Position numbers and translations under genes: made by a program. A DNA stretch of 64,000 bases from Urechis unicinctus. Taxonomy: Eukaryota; Annelida; Polychaeta; Xenopneusta; Urechidae. The stretch is taken from contig CM067349.1 of assembly GCA_034190875.2 (NCBI GenBank), forward strand, positions 31,951,787 to 32,015,786. Direction: 5' to 3'. The notes under the pieces are model-generated. The model saw nothing but the letters and a program-made list of their open reading frames with translations, did no database searches and had not been told where the DNA came from. Positions 34,456 through 46,873 of the stretch are shown here, one piece after another; within the stretch, counting starts at the first letter, position 1, and each line of letters opens with the position of its first letter.

Positions 34456-37400
34456 TTATGATAGAAATTCCATATGTAGAATTAGGATAGTAGCAATTGT
34501 GTTTAGCGTAAGGACGGCATACCTTTTGTCTTGATGCCACAGAGAGGGCAATATATTGTTGATTATGTTAACACTAATGCAGTCAAATAAATGGAATACA
34601 GGATGACCTTGGGAGTCACATGGAGCTGGCGCAGATACGTATGGCGAATCGCATACGTGCAGATCCCCGATGTGGTGTTGTTTACAACCGAGTGCAATAT
34701 TACTGGCTGTTTCTGGGTAGTTACATTTCATGTCACTACACAGAAGGGCCTGTAAACCTGCCTTTACACATAATCTGTGTTTATTGCTATGATTAATTGC
34801 CAATTCCATGTTACCTATGAAACGCGCTAAAAATACACAGCAAGCATACTGTTTTCCTTCAGATACAGAGTTCAATTCAATTACATAATGCAATATTCCT
34901 ACTGTTTGCATGTCGTTTGCAAACGTATCGCAGTTAATAGAAGAATTTGCAATTAGAGTTCAGGCAATAGCCTTTTAGTTGTTCTTCAAATACGCACGAC
35001 GAAAACGTTTACACTTAATTCCACCAAACCCCTTAGATACTATTTCCAACTTTTCAATTATACTTTTGGACACCCATGCTTTCCCAAGATATTGACTAAT
35101 GTCAGGTTCTCATGTCCTAGCACAGGCTAACTGCATGGGAACGGTCTCCATGTGAATATGCTAGCTTAAACAAAGAAAAGGCATGCAATTATATAATTAT
35201 ATAGTCTCCACTTTTTGGGGTTATATCACATTCGCAAAATTTTGATGACAGGTACTCAATGTACATTCGTTTTGAAAATGCTCCGTGCTAGCCTGTTATT
35301 GGGTTCGATGAACAATGAAACGTCCAAAAAGTGTCTTAATATAGCATGATCCATACATAATTAGTGTCCTACTACCGCAATACAACATGCATGCGCAGCG
35401 TCATTACCCAAATGATTTAACTGTTATTCAGAATAGTAACATTTGACTCGGCTGTTCGTCATCAAATTTCCGAACACAAAATATCCAAAGCCGTTGCAAT
35501 TAACTAGAAATATATCTCTGCTCTGGGTTAAATGCATATAAATTGAGCTATTGATTTTCTAAATTCGGCAGCTTAGTGATTGATGGCAAAGAGGATAAAT
35601 GTGAAGCTACATGGTAAAACCGTCCATGGCTGCACTCACCTTTTTTGTCCACTATATATATAGGCTCATATACGACGTAGCAGAGTTTACTAAGATCATT
35701 GAAACCTTGCCGTGCCTTTATTTGGAGGCAATATCATATCCCCGCACACTCATGAAAAAATGAAATGCACCATAGAGGGATCCACATCGTGTTTTCGTCC
35801 TGGGCAATATAGTATCTCTATATATTTATTAAATGACATTTCCTGTGTAGGGATGACCTAGCTTGTCGCTTCATGTCAATTACAGGCATTTATGCTGACT
35901 TCTACGCAAACTAATCTTCACCTTCAAAGTAATTGATAAGGTGTCGGCCACGACACCGCACAAATCTACAAATTTCCTATGTTAACCTTGATTTGTTTAC
36001 GATTGCTATCTTTCGAAAATTTATTCCACGTCAAAAGACCCTAACGTAGAAAATAGTTTGTGCCTGTTGTTCGGGGTACGCAAGTCGCTGAATACTTATT
36101 AGCCCGAGATATGTGACTTAGCGTGTTCAGTTGGTTTTCAGTTATACTGTATTTGCGCTTACTTACGTTGGCTTGCGGGGGGCTACTTAGTGTGCATTCT
36201 ATTAATGTTCACCCTTTTTGTAGGAGACTAGTCGCTGACGTGATAGCCCGGTATTTTTTTAGTGGTAATAAAAGATGGCCGCATTATTTACGTCATCGGC
36301 TCACAATAGGTCTTCAATGACACAGCTGTAGTTTGGATCTTGTTATAAATGACTAAGATTGTCTATGAAAGACGCCATCCCGTCGTTACATTATATTTCC
36401 GACATCATTTGGGGTAAATTATCGTTATATTAACCGGTACCATCTGGCGCTAACACTGCTTTGCATATCCGGACAAAAAATATTACAAAAAGGCTGAAGT
36501 CGGACACATTGTCCTTTATCCGGCGCTGGCCAACAAGGTAACTTAACTGAATTCTCACCACAATTGTCCGTTAAATGTTTATTTAGTGTCGAGTTTGTTG
36601 TCTGGATATTTCTATGAATAATAACTTACATACGTGTAACTGCAGAATATGATAACTATGCTGCCTGTATTTAATTGCTATTCCCAATAGGACCAATACG
36701 TTTACCGCTTGTTCATGTCTGTGCTGAATACGAATAATACAGTTAAAATGAGGTTTGAGAAAAAAGACCCAGTGTATTCACTGATTCAGAAAATGTCCAA
36801 CAGGACGGAGGAAAAGGAAGTTAATCTAATAAGCGCAAAGGCCGGGTTCATAGTTAAGCACATTAAGGTCGAAGATTATTTATATTAAGACAGTTAAATG
36901 TACGATACGTAATAATCATAATATTGAGAGATATTATGACAAGGCTTTTGATTTATTTGATCTTCTTTACATTTATAAAACCCGCTTCTGAAAGTTGGGT
37001 TGAATTAAGCACTTCAAATCGGGCCCGATAAGTATCATTTCAATAACGGAAGCATTTTGTTTTTACATGGCTTTTATTCGGGTGCAGAATACATTTAAAT
37101 ATCATTTGCAAATCAGTTATTTGATCTTCACATTTCCATCCAAGCTGCATAGAATTATATTTATGGGATGCATTTTGGCATTCATGGCCAAACAGCCGTA
37201 CCTGGTAGCATCTTATGTTATTCCTGAACATATATCCAGCCTTGCAATTGTTAATGGCAAGAGATGATTGATCATAATCTAACATGACCGTTTAGAACAG
37301 AATAGGATTAATCCTAAATGACATATTACCTCGATCCTTTCATTCAATATACATGTCAGGTATTACGGCACCCTGGAGTGCCATTCATGCTAATAAGGGC

Positions 37401-38600
37401 AGACTCGTACCAATATACGTCGATTTAATGACATTATATAGCTTGCCTTCAGCCTACCCGATTGAAATGTAAATTAATTCGCAGGGAAGAGAAATTGATA
37501 TGTTAAGATGCTTAACTGGATTTTAGCGCGTAATTGTTGTATTCGCGGATTTAGAAGCAAAACGCAGGTCAAAACATCCAGCTATTGGAAGACGTGTTTT
37601 TGTTTGTATTTCAGTGCTGCACCCACAAACGACCCTTCAACCTCTCTGGCAACTCTGGATACATTCTCATGCATTACGAGTGTTTAAACGATGTTATTCG
37701 AATCGCAAATATACATCTATTTATATTTGTTATAAAAAACATGCAACTGTTTATATACATAGAACTCTTTGCGCAAGGAGGAAAGTTCTCCACCAAAAAA
37801 GGTACCTGGTATGTCTAAGCCAGTTTTTACACCAGCAAATTACTAAACTTGAGTATCTGCTAAATAGTTATTATAATTGAAAGCAATCATAACCGTAACT
37901 TTCTTATTTATATCATTCCTAGAGCGTTTATATTTTCGCAGCCAGATTTGGCAGATCGTGACAATATGGGTAGAACGCGATCAATACCACTGGAGTCAAA
38001 TGTGACGGCGGCCATGCTGCATATACACTTGAAATGTTTAACGGAGAGATAGAAACAACGAAACAACGAAATGCTCGCTCAAATCACGGAAATCGCATGT
38101 TTCTGTCAATATTCTGAAATCAGACGTGCTGCTAATAAACAGTCATATGCCTAGCTACCAACGCACGGTATGAAACGGGGTCCGAGCAATATGTGATGGA
38201 CCAATGGTAGTTTAGTGATGAGTTCGTTTAACTGCAATTTGATAACCCATACAATATTGTCTTTGGAACAAAGTCGATCGTGCTTCATAACTACTGATAC
38301 CGTATAACACACTACTCCTTGATTTTTCATTCCGGAGATTTTAAAGCTCATTGACGACGTCTGATCATTCGATTGGATTCCGACGAAGACTCCTAGGTGA
38401 TAGTCCATAAATTGTGTATTAATTGAGTCCATTCATTGCAACACTATTATATCCTATAGTGCGATGGATACATAATGAAATATGGTTTCAACACATGCAT
38501 GGAGATGACTATAGTGTGATACAGAACAAAAAAGCTGGCGGGGTAGGTGGAGCTTTGAAAACATCACGTGTAATCGATTGAGATCAGCTAGTATGCTCCT
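34456..38600. other. No gene recognised
   Basis: About 4 kb without a microsatellite or recognised repeat. The longest open frame (151 codons, minus strand, 34,456-34,911) has no recognised domain and is near the length expected once by chance in a window of this size and base composition. A host gene with small exons cannot be excluded here. Confidence 0.35.
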
Positions 38601-38639
38601 AATCATTCATAGCGACGTATACTACGTTCAACAGTACCG

Positions 38640-39455
38640 CCCCCTGCAAAAACACCACTAGAAGCCCTCTAACTCCATGGCATTGGAATTTGCAACCTCC
38701 CGAACGCAAACAACTTTTGAGATATGAATAACACCTCTGTCTTCCTCCTTGACTGTGTATGCCACATATTTGGTATTATGACCGGATGAATTGCACTACC
38801 CATCCCCTAATAGCCTCACAGCCTGACCGGAAATCATGGAAAGCTAGACATGTTACTCTTATAAGCACAGTGCCTCCACGACTGGGAACAAATAGCTTTC
38901 TTGCTACTGCAGAAAGTAGATTCTAATAAAACAAAGTGTGTTCATGAGTTTGACAAAATCAGTTGATTTTGTTCAGGTATTAACCTTACAAGTGGCTGTG
39001 ACTGCCAAGTGCCTGAACAGCCGACTGCAAAGGTATTTGTCACTGACAGCAGTGTTTCCTCTGTAGTTTTCTTTCACTCAATGATCTGACTGCCACAAGT
39101 CTTCTGAAAAGAAAATAACTAAATGCTTGAGCTGTAAAAGGACCGGTAACCTTCCTCTTCCTTCACTATTTTCAAATCCGATTAACCCCTCACCGTCAGA
39201 CACACAGAAATCTCGCTCTGAGGCCTCGGTATGACCATCCACATCAGCATCAACATCCCCATAATTAACAAAACTGACCTCACAGTGTTTCCGCTTATGT
39301 GGTGTTGAACAGAATAAATGGACAGGGGGCTCAATTTGTGCAGATGTACTTCTTGCGCCATCAAGTTGGCTATGGGCAGAGCTGCTCATGCTTAACAATA
39401 AAAGCGCGACATTCGGGGTGACAATTTTCTTGGTTTCAATTTGGACCAGCGGCAA
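38640..39455 (-). pseudogene. DNA-transposon transposase relic (DGRCDSPG-type)
   Basis: On the minus strand, a 125-codon frame (39,455-39,078) has a Ser-rich N-terminus, STPHKRKHCE, an acidic stretch with DVDADVDG, and KHLVIFFSEDLW, fitting the 'KFlVFesCL..L' entry into the conserved region. After several stops, FVKLMNTLCF and YLFPVVEAL (about 38,950-38,865) match the 'F.HqrkYLfPvi..W' region. Near 38,807-38,770 comes GDG-stop-CNSSGHNTKY, matching the GDGRCDSPGHsAKY motif, followed by YTVKEEDRGVI and REVANSNAME-LEGF (38,700-38,660), the family's 'v.EV.nSnAMEkeGF'. A stop (38,796-38,798) replaces the Arg. I associate this motif set with a widespread animal cut-and-paste transposase family, possibly Kolobok; the superfamily name is from memory and uncertain. 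Multiple stops show it is dead. Confidence 0.62.
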
Positions 39456-41040
39456 CTTTTACAACCATTGGTCTTTGTCCACTGGGCATGGCCCAAATGC
39501 CAATATGACATATCCTCCATTTTTTGTCCAGTTATTTATAAATCTAACCGTGCAACAGATGCATTAACTAGTGCAATTCCGTACCTGCTGAATAAGGAAG
39601 GATGCGCCTACTTACATATGTACACTAAGCGCTCTAATTATCAGTCGGGAATTCAGGATTGATCTACAGCCTTTCCTATTCTGTTGATAGCCCCGTACAC
39701 TAAGATGTTACCCAACTTTAGAATTGAGAAGCAAAATTCGGTGGTATGGTTTATTGTTTTCTTGAATAAAATGGGTTCCGAGGAGCATAATTGCCTTAAC
39801 GCCTAGCCAAGTACGAAAAAGGGGCCCAGTTAATTGTGATTTGTAGACAAGTTTCCAAAACACGACCGCCTCGGGAGGAAATGCCATCGCCCGACTCAAT
39901 AATGGTGAGGCCAGTATCAATGACAGACACTGAAGGTGAGTAGCATGTATGAAACCTTGAATAGCACGAATACAAACGAATATGCAGACCTCATACATGC
40001 GTAACAAGTGTCTAATAGCTTGTTCAGTTCTCAATGAACAATGAAATGTTTAATCAAATGGTCGATTGGTCAGTATTACAACCGATTAAATAAATGTCCC
40101 CGAAGTATTGTTTACCTTAGCTACTGACGAATGAAATTGTTTAGACATGCGTAATATTTACATAAGTGGGCGGCACCTGTCAGCGTTTGAAAAGTAGTGT
40201 AGTAACAGGCTCACCTAGCACTTTCTCTGGCCACTAATAACATCTTGTCACCGTATTCACATATTGAGCACAGAAATTGAGCAATCACATGCAGTTGATA
40301 AAACCATACAAATGTACATGAATAGTTAGGGACGCATTATTAACATATTTACTATACCATTACTGACCATTCGTTTTCCGTAAACGATCAAACTCATTGT
40401 CGCATGTCGTAGAGGCACATAGTAGGTTATGTGAATATTCTGTAAATTGACTGCTATGCAAGCATGCCTGAAAAGTGTTACATTCCGTCTCAAAGTTGCT
40501 AGATATGGTTGTTATGGTATGATTTTCTACGGTGGTGACATGTGATTTACATACGCATCTGCAGCCGCTGATAAATCCTGTGTAGATGGGACACAATCGT
40601 ATTGATGTGGTGAACCGAAATTTAGCCAGTTTATAGTGCCCACAGTGCTGGTGGAGTACATTGATTTTACATCACTAATGCTTACTCTTTAGTGATACGA
40701 GAACCACGTTATTCTTATGGGAACGTATTAAGCATATATCCCAATTGTTTACCCAGTGAGGGTAACAGTATGGCAGATGTTCGCATAAACAGCCAGCAGG
40801 TTTTAGGCTTATACTAGTTTCATTTTTTCTTACCAACGCATTTTACTTTCTATGGGATGTTCATGGACGTATAAGACTAATTAGAAATGATTTCAAGCGA
40901 ATTTTTAAAATTGTATTCGACTTCAGAGCAAATAACCTTTGGTGAATGTACCTTTACCTCTCTGTGCGAAATTATTGGGAAGCCACATCGAGTAAGAATG
41001 CAGGGTTAGCCCTCTGGGTCATACAATGTCGATGTTTGTT
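39456..41040. other. No gene recognised; family A-like fragment at 39,655-39,730
   Basis: 39,660-39,715 ('gatctacagcctttcctattctgtt' and a later 'acta..atgttac') resembles 8,261-8,322 of family A copy 1. Otherwise nothing recognised; open frames are short. Confidence 0.4.
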
Positions 41041-41052
41041 CCTTACCTTTCA

Positions 41053-41130
41053 CGTTTACCGTAAACGCAGATGTATACACATGTTCTAGGTTACAACGGT
41101 CGAGTTGATAAAAAGATTTATCATCAACTC
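41053..41130. repeat. Two adjacent short inverted repeats
   Basis: CGTTTAC-c-GTAAACG at 41,053-41,067, then GAGTTGATAAA-aaga-TTTATC-atc-AACTC-like pairing at 41,102-41,130. The function of either hairpin is unknown; neither is followed by the U-run or gene context of a known element. Confidence 0.6.
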
Positions 41131-43735
41131 ATATTCATGCGAAAGTTATTGGACCTATATTGATGGGTGCGTAGCAAAGTAATATTACGGTATCGGCCGA
41201 TTGAATAATTTTGCATATCAATGCATGAATTTGCTCCGTGTGAGTATATTTGTTGCACATTACTGCTTTTGATCAGATGGACAATGTCACAATACAATGA
41301 ATCCATGACAACAACTTCGAATGTCACGAATCATCATTGTTCAATACGAAACTTCTTGATTTTTGAATCGAGAAATTCGAAAACACTATCTGAATTACTA
41401 CCTGACCTTTATGGACCGAACAAAATACGAAAGACATTCACGAAATAAGATAAGGGGTCGTCCATGGGAGGGTGTGATCACAATGATCAACATAATATCC
41501 CTTTCGCTTAACTGATTAGGTCATCAAATAAAGTACACATCGGTATCAAAGTTGTTCCAGTATGTCCCACCAGTGTAGTTGTATTTACATTATATAAGAC
41601 CTTCAAATATTTTGAATATCAAAGTGCCAATTGTTTATAACTAACGATCCATGTGTGATTTTTTAATTGAATATATGTAGCCTTTATATTTGTTTATTCA
41701 TCATATATTTATCTTACCTGATAAATGCATAATTGGAAACCACTGAACAGTTGTGGAAAGTACACATATAGGAAATAACTTGTTTGGTGCATTTATGTAG
41801 ACGAAAGATCCTGCTTTAACAAGATCTTGTTAGCAGTTGCCAAATGCGGAAAAGATCAAGGCTGGTCAAACAGTTCACAACGACAAAAGTGAAAATAATG
41901 GCACTTCGACTGACCTTGAAAGGCTCTTGGCTAGGGTTTACACAGATGAAGAGACTAATCTTGTTCAGTTATTGGATTCAGCCGGACACTTTATACATGT
42001 GACAAACCAATTATTCGCTAAGACGGCTGATGTACAGAGGCGTAGCGCAGCTTTCAACACAATGTTGTACCCGGGCAACAACACACTATTTCGCGTCATT
42101 AAATAGGACGTAACAAATAGTTGTGAAATCGGCCTTCATTCCCCTACGTTATGAATAAAGATGCAAGCGTTGGCGAAATATCGTCAGCCACTTGCTCACT
42201 TCTACTTAAAGAGCCGAAAAACGAGGTAAATACGAATCTATTAATCAAAATAAATCACAATACATAACTCGATATATTATGTGTAGTTAAATACAATAGG
42301 CTCATATAAACGACACATATGCGCAACAAGAAAAAAATCAAACATAATATTTAGGTTTACTGAAATTGTTTACTTGTATGCCGCACTAAGTGTGTGCTCA
42401 ATTCACATAAGTAAGATATATGGAGCGAAGGATGTGTTATACTGTCATTTGTCATGACGAAACAGAGTTGCACACGAATGCAAATACATTAGTAAATTTA
42501 TACATACTACTGTGAATGAGTATAATTCATCCTCGGGGAAATTCAAATCAAGTAGACTCTATTCATATGAAAAGGGGCTGCAACTCATGCGATATTTGAT
42601 GTCACCAGGGAATATGCTACGCGAACATTGCTCACAAATTATGAGAAGATAAACTTTTGTCTATCCCATGTCACAGGAAATATGTCGGTGGTGAACAATT
42701 TACTCATGATATTAAGATTCTCAAAATATGCCAATCACCGTATGAAACGTTGGTGCATGGTAAAATAACGTGTCATACTACATCGGAACCGGATATACTG
42801 GCACCGTGCACCGTAGCCTGAAAGGAATCAAATCATTGGCTGTAACCAATGTGCGGTATTTGCTGTTTTGGAGCAAAATATTAAATCCTAACAGTAAATG
42901 GGCACATCTAAGTGACCCCTTCGGGAGGCTTTCATGCGCCAGACAAAACGTATTCTCTTTTATTTCAGCCATATTTCGCACAGCCAGTGTCCCATGTGCC
43001 TTAAAGCACACACCTCTATTTGGCAGAGTTGCTTAATGCTCTACATAGCATTTTAACCCGGTAAATGATACCTAACAATGGTATGATGTCTACTGTTAAC
43101 GTCACACTATATAACCTGTATATGTTGTATGCCCTTTAACCGATACATGCTACCTCCCATCTAAAAACTAAATTAATAATACATCGCTTGGCGCATGCGC
43201 AGGCTTATTTCAAAACATTGCCACCTCCTTATCAACAATATCACGCGTAACAGGTACCCCGTGTACCAGGTCTATTCTATCCAAGACTGAGATAAATACT
43301 ACTGTTCCATGATATGCTGTGAACAGTAGGCGTTGCATAAGTTTTGACACAGTGAAATGCAGCTCATTTAATCTGTTTGTTATAATGTCGCGAGGCAAGT
43401 TCCCACAGCACGAGGTGGCATCTGTCACTTTGTATATAGTTTCGTCATTTTATCGACAGATAATATATACACGGCCAAATAACTCAACTGTTGAAATTTA
43501 TTTCAAGTTTGCTATACTTACATATTGAACATCGCATTATTATGTCAACCCTTAGACACCTTCGGCTATGTCCTTGTGTAATATTTTGCAAAATATATTT
43601 ATGGGAATAAAATCTCATCGGACGCTCCCAGTCTCACTTTACTATATATATAGATAAGTATATTTTCATTAGGTTTATACAGTGCGTTAAACAATTGTTC
43701 CATTGCAAGCACACAATATATAACGATAATGTACT
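41131..43735. other. No gene recognised
   Basis: Short unrecognised frames only (the longest non-repetitive one is 89 codons at 41,837-42,106). Confidence 0.35.
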
Positions 43736-43800
43736 CGTGTGTGTTTGTGTGTTCCATTGCAAGCATACATATATATAACGATATATATACTCGTGTGTAT

Positions 43801-43858
<58 letters not shown>

Positions 43859-43912
43859 TATATAGAGAGAGAGAGATAGAGATATATATATATATATATA
43901 TATATATCTCTC

Positions 43913-43968
<56 letters not shown>

Positions 43969-43990
43969 GAGAGAGAGAGAAATAGAGGGG
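43801..43990. repeat. Compound (TA)n / (GA)n microsatellite with internal inverted repeat
   Basis: (TA)n at 43,806-43,856, GAGAGAGA-type, (TA)n, TCTCTC, (TA)n, then (GA)n at 43,925-43,984. The GAGAG...CTCTC segments facing each other across TA runs can pair. Upstream (43,695-43,800) a 'ttccattgcaagca' block is duplicated about 55 bp apart. Confidence 0.95.
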
Positions 43991-45647
43991 GAGAGTAACC
44001 CAAATGGTAATAAGTGCGATTGAGAGACAACCTGTTGATGTACCAGATAACGATTTCCGAATAGTATTGTGAACATGTTGATGGTTGAAATGCAATCAAA
44101 ATATTGCCCCGTTAAAAAGATGTTTTTTCTGTCGAACTGGTTTTCGGACTGGTTTTCACACCCACTTTCATATTCGTTAAGACCATGTAATTTTGTATTA
44201 GCCCTGATGGTATATTCGTTAAGTTTAGCATTGACCTGGATATTTCAGCGGGATATATATTCTACCATTAGCGCAGACTGTGGAATAAAAGGGATTTATT
44301 AGGATCGCCACATTCCGATTGCGTCATTTAATTGCGTACTTCATTGCCAATTGTGTACTTGTCGCTTCGAAGGTCCCCCTCGGGTTAATGTTCTAGATAA
44401 GATACATATTTCCTATTTGCATCAAGCTAACGATCCACTGAACACATTATGCGTATCTTAGGCGTAGCTTATGTGCCCCCCTCCCGCACACACACGCACA
44501 CTCATCGTCATTTTCGACACTTTGTTCTTCGTTACTGCGTACCTTGAGTCGCATTACTGGGCTGACATACTACATACACGGTACTACAGGTTCATGTGGG
44601 TGTGATTTGAAGCAGTTGCTGAAATGATTGTGGACAACGTCAACAACACAGAATACATGAACTGTCCTTTTTAGACATATTGAATTGTCGCACAAAGAGT
44701 TGTTTAAGAATAGCCCAGGTACAAATTAATCTAGCATAAACTAAGAAAGATCGGTAATTTTCCAAGATATCATAACACAGACTAGCAGCGGATGCATGAT
44801 TTATGCTCTCCTCCGTGACATTTGTTATGATTAACTGTATAAGTTTCCGCATTTAACTCAACGCAATATTTACAAAAACCGACAAGTGTTATCAAGAAGA
44901 TGTATTGGTTGTTGAGTTGCTCCTAAATAATAATATAAGTGATGCTGAGAAACATTAAGTAAACAATAGATACCAAAGCACCATTTCGGAATACAATGGT
45001 ATCTTTAAATTGGACGTTAGAGATACATGCAATACAAAAAAAAATTACCTGAACAAGACAATCGTGATACTAATTGGGTTCCAGAAGAGAGAAATTCATC
45101 ACCAACACACCAGGAGCTTATTGGCAATTCCATGTCCGTGGTTCCTGAAGTCAATTTGGCTTTACATAATCCAATGTCTGAGTAATACAAATACCTCACG
45201 AGAACGATGAGTCAAATCTAGGTGCGGTGCTTAGCACCAGTGTAGATTTGCTTTCATTTTGTAACATAGTTGCATATATATATCTGCATTGTCAGTTATC
45301 CAGTGATGTTAACAATATGGCAGTGATTTAATGATATCACATGACAGCAATTTCGTCACACAAACAGATGTGTCCGGTACAAAAACTCAGGCTAAATCAG
45401 TCGTGTTTCAAAATCCGTATCAGTATATCTCATTCAATTGATATCTTCATCATTCTAGGTTAATCTCACTTACCTCTGCATCACGAGGTTATCATTAATC
45501 AAAGCTTTTAACCAGTCAGTGAAAGAGACGCTGTGCATAATGATTTACAGCCCACCTTGTTGCAAAGGTTAGCAAGAAAAACACCCTCATACCCTGCTGA
45601 CCGATCATTTGTCAATGTTATAGCAACAAAATATGGCCTATATCAGG

Positions 45648-45648
<1 letters not shown>
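43991..45648. other. No gene recognised
   Basis: AT-rich unique-looking sequence; short open frames only. Confidence 0.35.
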
Positions 45649-45649
<1 letters not shown>

Positions 45650-45745
<96 letters not shown>

Positions 45746-45835
45746 GTATATATATACATGTCTGTGTGTGTATATGTGTTTGTGTATGAACATATGTGCA
45801 TATGTGTGCCAGTGTGTGTATGTGTTTGTATGAGT

Positions 45836-45921
<86 letters not shown>
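45650..45921. repeat. Compound (TA)n-(TG)n microsatellite
   Basis: (TA)n to 45,744, a transitional TG/TA stretch with 'gtgtatgtgt' variants, then pure (TG)n at 45,842-45,921. Confidence 0.97.
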
Positions 45922-45923
<2 letters not shown>

Positions 45924-46650
45924 CGAGTGTGTAGCGAGTGTTTGCTTTTGCATCACGTTATCACTGGGTAAATTGCCGCAACAAATACCAGAGAATTGAG
46001 CCCTTTCGTTCAATGTGTCCAAGAAAGAGATATGTAATGCATTAAGAATACCAATAGCCTTTTGACACCTGGGGTTTTTATGCTGCTCTCGGGTTTACGA
46101 GCCTGTAAGCAATCAGCAGTACAGCCATTTTCCTCTCGATTTTATGTTCGGCATGTGTGGTTAAACTACGCCTTAAATCGCCTGGAATTATAACCGCAAG
46201 GCAGATATAAAGACAGAGAGGTTATTGTTTTTGCCAAAACGCGGAAGAGATTTGCGGCGCCTGGTGTTTTAGCCAAAGAGTTTATAGCTTCGCTAAGAGC
46301 GTTCGCTCAAGCATTCTGCGCGAGGAATTATGTACGCCAACTGTTAGCCGAAGCGTATTTTCTTAGCGTCTTGTCATAGCGTCTCTTAAAACTATATGGA
46401 ATTCTCGGTTTAATTTTAGAGCCTCGACCAATCAGATGATTTTATATATTTAACAGCTGCGGAGCCCCAAGTCGTTGGATCAACAGCCCCATGTGCTTTT
46501 GTTGATTTAATGGTATCGTCACCTGATGATGGGGTGTCTTTCGTGTAATTTCATAATCGTCGCGCAGCTTAGCATGTCTTTAAAGTGTCTGCTCGAGACT
46601 TTCACATGCTCCTGATGCTAATGTCGACCCCAGGCCAGTTCCCTCGCATC
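45922..46650. other. GC-richer patch, no gene recognised; promoter-like words
   Basis: 46,080-46,640 is richer in GC and CpG than its surroundings. It contains GACCAATCAG (46,427-46,436, a CCAAT-type box) closely followed by TTTTATATATTTAA (46,440-46,453, TATA-like). Their spacing is much tighter than usual and no open frame follows, so I do not call a promoter. Confidence 0.3.
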
Positions 46651-46654
46651 AGAC

Positions 46655-46820
46655 ACGTATATATATATACACGTGTGTAATTATCTTCATAAATAGATAT
46701 ATATATATATAAACACATATATATATATACACATATATCTATATATATACATGTTTATATTTGTATAAATATACATATTCACACATATATAAGCAAATAT
46801 ACATATATATCTACATTCAT

Positions 46821-46870
<50 letters not shown>
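46655..46870. repeat. Imperfect (TA)-rich simple sequence
   Basis: TA runs broken by 'acacgtgtg', 'aaacacat' and 'ttcat' words, ending in a pure run at 46,828-46,866. Confidence 0.95.

Positions 46871-46873
<3 letters not shown>

Noticed and set aside
34456-34911. 151-codon minus-strand open frame, the longest non-repetitive one outside the LINE
   Set aside because: No recognisable domain, and about one frame of this length is expected by chance in 64 kb of such composition. Not called as a gene.
41837-42106. 89-codon frame with a plausible soluble-protein composition
   Set aside because: Short, no recognised family, no splice or promoter context.
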